A stretch of DNA of 48,581 nucleotides from an uncultured Clostridia bacterium (GTDB lineage Bacteria > Bacillota > Clostridia > Lachnospirales > CAG-274): positions 1 through 48,581 of the forward strand of contig CALWOZ010000019.1 of assembly GCA_944383305.1 (NCBI GenBank), given 5' to 3'. The notes under the pieces were generated by a model that worked only from the letters and a program-made list of their open reading frames with translations, was not told where the DNA came from and did not search any database. Each line of letters starts with the position of its first letter. The stretch's first letter is position 1. A program made the position numbers and the translations under genes. This document shows positions 1-7,630 of the stretch, in pieces.

Positions 1-75
1 AAACCTCCTATGATAGTTTAATTCTACCACAAGAGGTCTCTTTTTTCTATTGTCCATTTTTTACGGACTTGTTCA
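1..75 (-). mobile_element. Probable terminal segment of an insertion sequence (IS3-like end), cut by window edge
   Basis: Read on the minus strand, this stretch begins TGAACAAGTCCGTAAAAAA, runs through TGGACA and the short inverted repeat GAGACCTC...GAGGTCTC-like region, and ends with an AGGAGG ribosome-binding site at positions 2-7, as if a transposase gene starts just outside the window. The arrangement (TG end, GTCC/GGAC motif, short leader, strong RBS) resembles left ends of clostridial IS3-type elements. No transposase codon is visible, so the family is a guess from pattern memory. It could instead be the leader of an unrelated leftward gene. Confidence 0.35.
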
Positions 76-100
76 AATTAGCATATCCTTTATTTTATTT

Positions 101-244
101 TCTTAATTAAGCTATGGCTTTATTTTTTAAGATGAAATTTATAAAAGGTTTTTTAATCCTATTGCAATTTAAAAATTGCAAAAATATCGAAGAAAAATAA
201 TAGGAATAGCTGTTGTTTATTTTGATACAAAGTATCAAAATAAT
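101..244 (+). repeat. Dispersed repeat family B, copy B1
   Basis: The copy begins with TTAATTAAGCTATGGCTTTA and ends with the palindrome GATAC-AAA-GTATC inside TTTT/AAAA arms. The middle (AATTGCAAAAATATCGAAG, then AATAATAGGAATAG) is shared almost exactly with copy B4 near 47500. It overlaps the 3' end of the DUF5412-like gene on the other strand and supplies its last codons and stop. A second, worn copy of the left-end motif (AATTAGCATATCCTTTATTT) sits just before it at 77-96. Confidence 0.75.
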
Positions 245-734
245 TGATTATTCTTTTATAATCTCTTCTATAATCATAAGCTTTATAGAAAATATTTAAT
301 TTTTTGCCATTTATTTGAAAGTTAGTATTATCGAGCCAACTGACATACATAAGGTTTTGAGTAAAATCTGTATTTTGTTTATCCCAATATACTATGCGAG
401 TGTTTTTATTAGTTATTATTTGATGACCTTCACTAATAAATTCAGTTTTTGTTAATTCTCCTAATATATAATGTTCATTTTCTTTATCTCTTAATTTTAC
501 TAATGATAATCTTATAGAGTATTCTCCATTTGGTGAAAAATGTTCCCTACCAACAGGAGCAGGTTTGGTTTCTGCAAAATCACTAAAATCTATATAATAG
601 TAAGTATAATATATTTTAATAAAAGATAAAGAAATAATAAGTATTAATAAACCTAAATAAAGTATGGTTTTTCTTTTATTTAGCTCTAGAAGTGAAAGAG
701 TAGCCATAATTAATAGCATTGACAGAATTGCCAT
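159..734 (-). CDS. DUF5412-like small membrane-anchored protein
   Basis: A 191-residue protein with one hydrophobic segment (about residues 22-42, after an NKRK basic patch), followed by an extracytoplasmic domain with the SPNGEYSIRLS...YWDKQN...VSWLDNTNFQINGKKLNI pattern. This pattern resembles the DUF5412 family of Gram-positive membrane proteins, whose function is unknown. The start is uncertain: ATG codons at 734, 719 and 707 are all possible and none has a clear Shine-Dalgarno. The reading frame overlaps the 3' end of the upstream secreted-protein gene by 59 bases from the longest start, suggesting translational coupling. The last ~28 residues, from NYFDTLYQ onward, are encoded by dispersed repeat B1, so the C-terminus is probably an acquired tail. 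Family assignment is by eye. Confidence 0.6.
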   Translation of the reverse strand: MAILSMLLIMATLSLLELNKRKTILYLGLLILIISLSFIKIYYTYYYIDFSDFAETKPAPVGREHFSPNGEYSIRLSLVKLRDKENEHYILGELTKTEFISEGHQIITNKNTRIVYWDKQNTDFTQNLMYVSWLDNTNFQINGKKLNIFYKAYDYRRDYKRIINYFDTLYQNKQQLFLLFFFDIFAIFKLQ

Positions 735-2140
735 AGATAGTTATACCAATATAATCTTGACTATATCCTCTGTCATTTGGGGCATATTTTAAGTTAGTTA
801 TTTTTGCTTTTACTTCTTTAGTATAATTAGATTCAAACCACTTTTTAGAGTCATTTTCTGTATAATTATTATCATTATAAGTTTTATAAATGTTATAAAT
901 ATCGGATAGATAAGGTACATATCCAATGATTATTTCAGAAATATTTTTAGCCTTAGTTCCATTTTTATGAGCATTTGTCATTCTACTTACAAAATAACCA
1001 TCATTATCTTTGTTTGTATCTACACTCATTTTAACTGTAGGATCTACTAATATTCTTGCATTAGAGGCTCTATCATCAAAAATATAAATGGAATTACTAC
1101 TTTTTACATATTGAACCCATACATTATGACTCAGATTAAAGGAGGTTTCAAACTCATTTGAAACCCAGTTAATTCTACTAGAACAATAAAATCTAAGTAC
1201 ATAGTTCATTACATTGCCACTATATGGGTCATTCATATGATATATTGTATAACCTACAATATTACCATTACTATCATACTCTGTAGAACCATTTGTCCAA
1301 GTACCATTAGTTTGTTTTTTATATAAATAATCGGGAAATTAATGAATATGTCTGTTGAGATAAGCTAATAGGACCATTTTTAGATATATCTATAAGCTGG
1401 TCAATAGACTTTCCCTCTAAATCCTCTATTATATATCCAATTTTTGGTGATTGTTCAAAAGAAACAGAGTTTGAATTCTCAAAGGTCATTTCTTCTATTG
1501 CATTAAAGGTATTAATAAAATTTTCTTTAGGAGTTAGAGAAAAATATGAAATTTCTATATCCAATAATCCATCTACATTAATATTGTTTTGGTTTAGATG
1601 CGATTTTGCAATGTTATATGCTGTATCAAAATCATAATTATCAATAGCAAATTGTATATAATATTTTTCTAATGATACTTTATTATATACTGCAAAACTT
1701 ACAACTGTTTTACCATATAAGTTCATATTAGGAGCTAATAATGTAGATTCATCAGCATTTTTTTCTATAGTTAGCTTTAAAATATCATACTTATTATTAT
1801 TTTTACTTTGGACAACTCCTATCATTTTATTTTTTGTATTATTGCCTATTTGACTAGGGTATAACATTGTATCAAATAGCAAATCTTCATTATTTATATT
1901 AGTTTGTATTAATAAAGAATTTCCTTCTGTTTTTAATTTAATGCTATCTAATGTATAATTCATATCATCTAATGTTTCCACAATTTTTTCGTGGTCATTA
2001 GATGTTCTATAAACACCAGATATGTTTTGATATAAATATGTTTTTGAGGTACTAATATTTTCATTGGCAGTTACAATAGAAATATTTAATACAAAGGTTA
2101 TTATTAATAATGAAAGTATAAAAAAAGTTTTTTTAATCAT
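676..2140 (-). pseudogene. Frameshifted secreted protein of unknown function
   Basis: Two consecutive minus-strand reading frames look like one broken gene. The 5' part (1319-2140, 273 residues) starts with a signal peptide (MIKKTFFILSLLIITFVL, cleavage likely after VTA) and stops after SLISRLFI. In the next frame the sequence continues without a start codon from about 1341 as YKKQTNGTWTNGSTEYDSNG..., leading into the 3' part (nominal ATG at 1236, 186 residues, stop at 676). A +1 shift near 1320-1345 would join them into a secreted protein of roughly 485 residues. The C-terminal part is rich in Asn/Tyr and resembles no family I recognise. This may be a true indel or a sequencing error; no classical programmed-frameshift site is seen. 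It lies upstream of the DUF5412-like gene and has its own promoter. Confidence 0.6.
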
Positions 2141-2202
2141 AATTATTTTTGCACCCTCATTTAATTAATTATTGTTATATTAATATCTCCTTTCTTAAAA
2201 CA

Positions 2203-2246
2203 ATTATATAAAAATAGATTGTTAAAGTCAATACTTTTTTGACTTT
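2203..2246 (-). promoter_or_regulatory. Sigma-A-type promoter with overlapping inverted repeat for the secreted-protein gene
   Basis: On the minus strand TTGACT (2226-2231) and TATAAT (2203-2208) are separated by exactly 17 bases. An inverted repeat AAAGTCAA-N7-TTGACTTT (2224-2246) covers the -35 box and could be an operator. The RBS for the gene is weak: AGGAG lies far from the ATG, about 45 bases, and a nearer AGGG is about 14 bases away. Confidence 0.6.
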
Positions 2247-2341
2247 TTTGTATAATATTACCAAATTTATATAGTTGGGATAAAAGGGGAAAAAGTTCCT
2301 AATTAGTTTATAAAAACATAACTAAATATTTTATTTATTAA

Positions 2342-2379
2342 AAATTAAAACCACCAGTTTAACTGATGGCTTTAATTTT
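2342..2379 (-). terminator. Rho-independent terminator of htpG
   Basis: Immediately after the htpG stop codon the minus strand reads an A-rich arm, GCCATCAG, loop, CTGGTGGT and a T-rich tail. The hairpin overlaps the stop codon region. Confidence 0.7.
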
Positions 2380-4280
2380 TAGCTATTTTTTAATAACATT
2401 TCTAATATTTTATTACTTCTTTCTATAAAGCTAGTCATAGAGTTCATATCTAAATGTTTATGGCTCATTGTAGCTAAATCGTATATTTGATTACAAATAA
2501 GTTTAGTTTCATCTTTTTTAGTTTCATCGTCTTTTATTTTAAGAAGAAGCTTAACAACATTATTATTGCCGTTTAAGACTAAAGTTTCTTCAGATGGCAT
2601 AGCACCAAAAGGCATATTCATACCATACATTTTAGCCATTTCTTCCATTCTTCTAGATTGTTCACTAAGCTGGATAACACCAGATATATCATTAGCTTTA
2701 AGATTTTCAACTTTAATTTTAAGACTATCACCTTTTTCTAAAGTTTGTTTAAATAAAGCCTCTAAAGCTTCATTAAGCTCTTTATCTTCTTCTTGTGAGT
2801 TATCTTTTAATGTATCAGCTAAATCACTATCTATTCTAACAAAGCTAACACCTTGATTATACATTTCCAGTGTAGACATATAAGGATTGTCTAATCTAGT
2901 GTTTAAAATAACAGCCTCCATATTGTTATCTTTAAACATTTTAATATATTGAGCTTGTTGATTTTCATCTGTAACGTAGAATACTTTATTTTCGTGGTGT
3001 TCTTTATTTTGCTCTAAATATTCGTTTAAAGTTACATATTTATTGTTAATAGTTTTAAATAATAAACTATCTTTTACTTTGTCATAAAAATCTTTTTCTC
3101 TAAGACAACCATATTTTATAAATTGACTTATATCGTCCCAAAATCCTTCAAATTGTTCACGTTCTTTTTTAAATAAGCTATTTAATTTATCTGCCACTTT
3201 TTTAGTAATATATTTACTCATTTTTGTAACATATCCATCATTTTGTAAAAAGCTACGGCTTACATTAAGAGGTAAGTCAGGACAGTCTAGCGTACCTTTT
3301 AAAAGAAGCAAAAACTCAGGAATAACTTCTTTTAAGTTATCAGCTATAAAAACTTGATTGTTATATAATTTAACTTGACCCTCAATAGAATCTAATTCGT
3401 GTTTTAATTTTGGAAAATATAAAATACCTTTAAGTTTGAAAGGGTAGTCCATATTTAAGTGTATCCAAAACAAAGGTTCATTAAAATCTGAAAAAACCTG
3501 ATGATAAAACTCTTTATATTCTTCATCGCTACATTCATTAGGTTGTTTTAACCAAAGAGGGTTTGTTTTATTTATAGGTAAAAGTTCTTTAATTTCTTCT
3601 TCGTCTATTGTGTCATTTTCTTTGTCTTTTTCTTCTTCTTTTTTCATTGCTTCTATATCTTCAAAGAAGATTTCAATAGGCATAAAATAACAATATTTAT
3701 TTAAAATTTCACGAAGTTTAAAAGCATTTAAAAAGTCTGTTCCTTCTTCTCCTACAAAAAGAGTAATAGTAGTACCACGTTCTGTTCTGTCACTTTCTCC
3801 TATTTCGTATTCTATACCACCGTCACAAATCCATTTAGCAGAAGATGCACCTTCTTTATAAGAAAGGGTGTCGATCATAACTTTGTCAGCCACCATAAAG
3901 GCAGAGTAAAAACCAAGACCAAAATGACCTATAATATCATTACCGTCTTCTAATTGGTCTTTATATTTATTAACAAAATCACTAGCGCCAGAGAAAGCTA
4001 TTTGAGTGATATATTCTTCTATTTCATCAGAGGTCATACCGATACCATTGTCAATAATTTGAATAGTTTTATTTTCTTTATCAAGTACGACTCTTATACT
4101 AAATTTTTCATTTTCTTTAAGAGTAGCTTCGCCCATAGTAGCTAATTTTTTTAATTTATTTATAGCATCACAACCATTTGACACTAATTCTCTAATAAAA
4201 ATATCAGAATCTGAGTAAAGCCATTTTTTTATAATAGGTAAAATATTTTCGCTATTAATTGAGAGATTACCTTTTTTCAT
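2379..4280 (-). CDS. htpG: Molecular chaperone HtpG (Hsp90)
   Basis: A 633-residue ATP-dependent Hsp90 chaperone of the cytosol. The N-terminal GHKL ATPase motifs are complete: ELVSNGCDAINK (31-42, with the Mg-binding Asn35), DNGIGM (77-82), GHFGLGFYSAFMVADKV (about 118-134) and RGTTITLF. The middle domain contains the NVSRSFLQ segment with the catalytic Arg that contacts ATP. Length matches bacterial HtpG. RBS AGGAGG lies 7 bases before the ATG. The gene is preceded by a -35/-10 promoter and a perfect CIRCE box, so HrcA repression with heat induction is expected. CIRCE control of htpG is not universal in Firmicutes; in Bacillus subtilis htpG is controlled differently. Confidence 0.97.
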   Translation of the reverse strand: MKKGNLSINSENILPIIKKWLYSDSDIFIRELVSNGCDAINKLKKLATMGEATLKENEKFSIRVVLDKENKTIQIIDNGIGMTSDEIEEYITQIAFSGASDFVNKYKDQLEDGNDIIGHFGLGFYSAFMVADKVMIDTLSYKEGASSAKWICDGGIEYEIGESDRTERGTTITLFVGEEGTDFLNAFKLREILNKYCYFMPIEIFFEDIEAMKKEEEKDKENDTIDEEEIKELLPINKTNPLWLKQPNECSDEEYKEFYHQVFSDFNEPLFWIHLNMDYPFKLKGILYFPKLKHELDSIEGQVKLYNNQVFIADNLKEVIPEFLLLLKGTLDCPDLPLNVSRSFLQNDGYVTKMSKYITKKVADKLNSLFKKEREQFEGFWDDISQFIKYGCLREKDFYDKVKDSLLFKTINNKYVTLNEYLEQNKEHHENKVFYVTDENQQAQYIKMFKDNNMEAVILNTRLDNPYMSTLEMYNQGVSFVRIDSDLADTLKDNSQEEDKELNEALEALFKQTLEKGDSLKIKVENLKANDISGVIQLSEQSRRMEEMAKMYGMNMPFGAMPSEETLVLNGNNNVVKLLLKIKDDETKKDETKLICNQIYDLATMSHKHLDMNSMTSFIERSNKILEMLLKNS

Positions 4281-4314
4281 TTTTATACCTCCTAAACATT
4301 AAAATACTAATTAT

Positions 4315-4377
4315 ATTTTAATATTATAACTTAAAAATGTCAAGAAAAAATTAGCACTCTTTTAAAAAGAGTGCTAA
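4315..4377 (-). promoter_or_regulatory. htpG promoter with perfect CIRCE operator (HrcA site), also shaped like a terminator
   Basis: TTAGCACTC-N9-GAGTGCTAA at 4351-4377 is an exact CIRCE consensus, the binding site of HrcA. It sits just upstream of TTGACA (4338-4343 on the minus strand), which is followed at 17 bases by TAAAAT. The spacer makes the box a 13-bp-arm palindrome on the minus strand, and it is followed directly by six T residues in the direction of the upstream FAD-protein gene. The same hairpin therefore looks able to terminate that gene's transcript. Confidence 0.92.
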
Positions 4378-4385
4378 TAAATATA

Positions 4386-5972
4386 TTAAAGACTATTAAT
4401 TAAAGCTTCGGCACATTTTATGCCATCTACACCGGCAGAAACTATGCCTCCAGCATATCCACAGCCTTCTCCACAAGGATATAACCCTTTGTATTTTATA
4501 GATTGTAAAGTTTCTTTATCTCTAATTATCCTAATAGGAGAGGAGCTACGACTTTCAACGGCTGTTAAAAGTCCATTTTCATTGGCAAAGCCTTTTATTT
4601 TTTTATCCATTTCTATTATACCTAGCCTAATAGATTCATATATAAAGTTTGGAAAAATTTGTTTAAAATCGGCAGGAGTGACACCTGGTTTAAAAGTAGG
4701 CTCTATATTACCAATAGATGTAGAGCCTATACCTTTTAATATATCTCCTATTTTTTGTACAGGTGCGTAATAATTTTTACCACCGGCTATAAAGGCTTTT
4801 TCTTCTAGTTCTCTTTGAAATTTTATACCAGATAATATGTTATTATCATCTAAATCAGAGGGATAAACTTCTATTAATAAAGCACTATTTGCATTTTTAC
4901 CACTACGACTAAAATAACTCATACCGTTTGTTACAAGTCTGTTTTTTTCTGAAGAGGCATTTACTACATATCCACCGGGACACATACAAAAAGTGTAAGC
5001 TCCACGATTATTAGGAAGTCTAACGGCTAGTTTATAGTCGGCAGGAGGTAAAAAACAAGCAAATTTACCATATTGTGCATTATTTACAAATTCTTGACTA
5101 TGTTCTATACGGACACCAACTGCAAAAGGCTTTTTTTCAATAGGGTGATTTTTATTATTTATAAGTTCAAAAGTATCTCTTGCACTATGACCTATTGCTA
5201 ATATAACGTTATTTGTATCTATATTAAAAATTTCATTAGTTTTTAAATTTTTAATACTAACACCAATGATTATATTATCTTTTGTTAATAAATCTATCAT
5301 TTGATGCTCAAACAAAACTTGTCCACCAAGAGATATTATTTCGCTGCGAATATTTTTAACCATAGTTATAAGCCTATCAGTGCCTATATGTGGCTTTGCG
5401 TTATATAATATTTCTTCAGGAGCAGAGGCTTTTACAAATTCTTCTAATAATACTCTACACCTATAATCTTTTATACCAGTTGTAAGTTTACCATCAGAAA
5501 ATGTACCAGCACCACCTTCACCAAACTGTACATTTGAGTTTTCATCTAGCTTCCCAGTTTTCCAAAAGTTATCTATATCTTTAGAGCGTTTATCAACACT
5601 TTTTCCACGTTCTATAATAATAGGCTTAAGTCCAGAACGAGCAAGGATTAAAGCAGACATAAGTCCAGCAGGACCAAAGCCAACTATAACAGGGCTTTTA
5701 TCAATTTGTTTTTTAGGTATGTGATAAATAAAAGGTTCAACTTTTGAAACGTCTTTTAATTTTAAATATTTATTTTCATTTTTTATATTTATATCTAAAG
5801 CTAAAACATAAAAACCTCCACGTTTTTCCCTTGCGTCAATAGACTTTTTATTTATTTTTATATTTAAAATATCTAAAACGTTAGCTTTTAATATTTTACA
5901 TACAATATCTTTTAAATTATCTTCTGTTATTTCTTTTTCTAAAGGATATTTTACATTTGATATTCTTATCAT
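4386..5972 (-). CDS. FAD-dependent dehydrogenase (COG2509 family)
   Basis: A 528-residue flavoprotein. Residues 1-90 form the characteristic N-terminal region, which includes the DAREKRGGFYVLALDI segment. A dinucleotide-binding motif follows (VIVGFGPAGLMSALILARSG, about 95-114) with IIERG as the end of the second strand, then GKLTTGIKDYRC and a C-terminal GEGCGYAGGIVSAGVDG motif typical of this COG2509 group. The substrate is unknown for the family. RBS AAAGGT precedes the ATG. It lies 12 bases downstream of another flavoprotein gene and is surely co-transcribed with it. The transcript probably ends at the CIRCE/terminator palindrome. Confidence 0.85.
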   Translation of the reverse strand: MIRISNVKYPLEKEITEDNLKDIVCKILKANVLDILNIKINKKSIDAREKRGGFYVLALDINIKNENKYLKLKDVSKVEPFIYHIPKKQIDKSPVIVGFGPAGLMSALILARSGLKPIIIERGKSVDKRSKDIDNFWKTGKLDENSNVQFGEGGAGTFSDGKLTTGIKDYRCRVLLEEFVKASAPEEILYNAKPHIGTDRLITMVKNIRSEIISLGGQVLFEHQMIDLLTKDNIIIGVSIKNLKTNEIFNIDTNNVILAIGHSARDTFELINNKNHPIEKKPFAVGVRIEHSQEFVNNAQYGKFACFLPPADYKLAVRLPNNRGAYTFCMCPGGYVVNASSEKNRLVTNGMSYFSRSGKNANSALLIEVYPSDLDDNNILSGIKFQRELEEKAFIAGGKNYYAPVQKIGDILKGIGSTSIGNIEPTFKPGVTPADFKQIFPNFIYESIRLGIIEMDKKIKGFANENGLLTAVESRSSSPIRIIRDKETLQSIKYKGLYPCGEGCGYAGGIVSAGVDGIKCAEALINSL

Positions 5973-5984
5973 TTTTTTACCTTT

Positions 5985-7220
5985 CTAAATCATAGATTTT
6001 ACACAAGCTTCAGTACAAACATAGGAAGATGACCAAGCCCATTGTAAATTAAATCCACCACAATCTCCAACTACGTCTAATATTTCTCCAGCACAAAAAA
6101 GTCCTTTTATTATTTTAGATTCTAATGTTTTACTGTCAAATTCGTCAGTATTTATTCCACCAGCAGTAACTTGAGCATTATTAAATCCATTAGTATCTAA
6201 AATTTCAAGTTTATAGTTTTTTATAAGATTAGCCATATTTTTTAATATATCATCTGTTAAATCTTTTACTAAAAAAGATAACTTTTCTATACCGCTATTT
6301 TTAGCTATAATATTACCTAAACGTTTATTTAAAAGTCCATTAAAATAGTTTTCCATATTTGTATAATTTAATATTTTTTTTCTATCTTTTAATATTTTAA
6401 AAACTTCTTCTTCTGAAAAGTTAGGCATAAAGTCTATAACCCCAATTAAATTATTGTATCTAGCAAATAGAGTAGATAACTGAAAGACAGGAGGACCGGA
6501 TATTCCATAATCTGTAAACAATATTTCTCCATATTCTTCTTTTAAAAAATTATTATTACTATACATTTTTAAATTACCAGTTATTTTTATACCTTTTAAT
6601 GATTTTACTTTTTCTGGAGGAGTTTTTAATTGAACAAGGGCAGGGGTAAGTTTTGTACAAGTATGCCCTAAAGACTTTAATATTTTAATACCACTACCAT
6701 TAGAGCCTAAGTTTTGACTAGCACAGCCACCTGTAGCAAATATTATTTTATCTGCTAAAATACTTTCACCTTTACTAGATATTATTTTAAACTTGTCCTT
6801 TTTTATATTTAAAGACTTTACTTCAAACTCTGTTTTTACAGAGATTTTTAAACTATCTATTTTATTTCTAAGAGCGTCTAATATAGAAGAGGCTTGTTCG
6901 CTATAGGGATATACTTTTCCACCTTCTAAAATAGTGTGTAATATACCTAAGTTATAGAAGAAATCTATTGTATCTTTAGCAGAAAATCTATCTAAAAAAT
7001 ATTTAGTAAAAAATTTATCTTTTCCATAATAATTTTCATATGTGGCATATATATTAGTAAAATTACAACGACCATTGCCAGTTGCTAATATTTTTTTACC
7101 TACTCTATCCATTTTTTCAAGTATTATTATGTTTATATTACCTTTTGACATATTATAGGCGTGAATAGCAGAGGTAAGTCCCACAGCTCCACCACCTATA
7201 ATAGCTAATGTTTTTTTCAT
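5985..7220 (-). CDS. NAD(P)/FAD-dependent oxidoreductase, HI0933/YhiN (BaiN-like) family
   Basis: A 411-residue flavoprotein of the COG2081 family. The FAD-binding Rossmann motif is near the start (IIGGGAVGLTSAIHA, about residues 7-21), followed by VGKKILATGNGRCNFTN, a hallmark of the HI0933-like family. The C-terminal motif is GLFCAGEILDVVGDCGGFNLQWAW SSSY, where the flavin is closed in. Family members include the proposed bile-acid enzyme BaiN, but most are uncharacterised, so no substrate is assigned. RBS AAGGTG lies before the ATG. A promoter at 7271-7299 drives this gene and the following COG2509 gene as a two-flavoprotein operon. Confidence 0.85.
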   Translation of the reverse strand: MKKTLAIIGGGAVGLTSAIHAYNMSKGNINIIILEKMDRVGKKILATGNGRCNFTNIYATYENYYGKDKFFTKYFLDRFSAKDTIDFFYNLGILHTILEGGKVYPYSEQASSILDALRNKIDSLKISVKTEFEVKSLNIKKDKFKIISSKGESILADKIIFATGGCASQNLGSNGSGIKILKSLGHTCTKLTPALVQLKTPPEKVKSLKGIKITGNLKMYSNNNFLKEEYGEILFTDYGISGPPVFQLSTLFARYNNLIGVIDFMPNFSEEEVFKILKDRKKILNYTNMENYFNGLLNKRLGNIIAKNSGIEKLSFLVKDLTDDILKNMANLIKNYKLEILDTNGFNNAQVTAGGINTDEFDSKTLESKIIKGLFCAGEILDVVGDCGGFNLQWAWSSSYVCTEACVKSMI

Positions 7221-7270
7221 TTTATCACCTTAATTAATAAATTATTTTTAATACATAACTTTTAATCATT

Positions 7271-7299
7271 AGTATGTATTAATATATTTATTTTGTCAA
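7271..7299 (-). promoter_or_regulatory. Promoter of the two-flavoprotein operon
   Basis: On the minus strand TTGACA (7294-7299) is followed after 17 bases by CATACT (7271-7276). It lies about 50 bases upstream of the ATG at 7220. Confidence 0.55.
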
Positions 7300-7336
7300 G
7301 AGTATACAAGACTAAAAATATAATAAGCATTTTAAA

Positions 7337-7362
7337 ATAGCCACTACTTTTGTAGTGGCTAT
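7337..7362. terminator. Terminator hairpin, distal duplicate (left flank of repeat A1)
   Basis: ATAGCCACTAC-TTTT-GTAGTGGCTAT is a perfect 11-bp stem. On the minus strand it is followed by TTTTAAAA, giving the T-run of a terminator for the leftward LCP gene. The same hairpin with one base change recurs at 7595-7620 on the other side of repeat A1. Confidence 0.75.
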
Positions 7363-7594
7363 ACAGATTGTAGACAAAATAGATAGCAGTCTTTATATTA
7401 GTTTTATATTTTTAAATGAGTTGCATTTAAAAATTTTAATCACAAGACGGGGCTTTGCCTCGGATTGTGTAAAAAGCTAGATTTTTAGGGGCTTTAGCAC
7501 TTGTGTGAGAAAATCAGCTTTTTTACTTTGCTTCAATCTCGAAAAGATGAAAATTCATCTTTTCGAGAGGCTGTAGACTTTATCTGCAGCCTCA
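7363..7594 (-). repeat. Dispersed hairpin-rich element family A, copy A1
   Basis: About 232 bp, roughly 90 percent identical by eye to 38384-38612 on the opposite strand. In element orientation it contains, in order: a hairpin with CTGCAGA and TCTACAG arms; a hairpin with TCGAAAAGATGAA and TTCATCTTTTCGA arms; a long AAAAAGCT...AGCTTTTT hairpin; a CACAA...TTGTG hairpin around GAGGCAAAGCCCC; and an AAATG...CATTT hairpin. The ends carry imperfect inverted repeats around TGTAGACAAA. No ORF of note is present. It sits between two copies of the LCP gene's terminator hairpin. Confidence 0.85.
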
Positions 7595-7620
7595 ATAGCC
7601 ACTATTTTTGTAGTGGCTAT
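7595..7620. terminator. Terminator-type hairpin, proximal duplicate (right flank of repeat A1)
   Basis: ATAGCCACTA-TTTTTG-TAGTGGCTAT lies directly after the LCP gene's stop. It differs from the hairpin at 7337-7362 by a single base. In the leftward direction it is not followed by a T-run but by repeat A1, so it looks like the disrupted or duplicated half of the original terminator. Confidence 0.7.
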
Positions 7621-7630
7621 ATTTTATAAA

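Noticed and set aside
1310-1345. Programmed +1 frameshift in the secreted gene
   Set aside because: No known shift-prone motif (such as CUU UGA or CCC UGA) or stimulating structure is visible at the junction; an indel is simpler.
2566-2856. Plus-strand frame within htpG
   Set aside because: Antisense shadow of a highly conserved gene without RBS.
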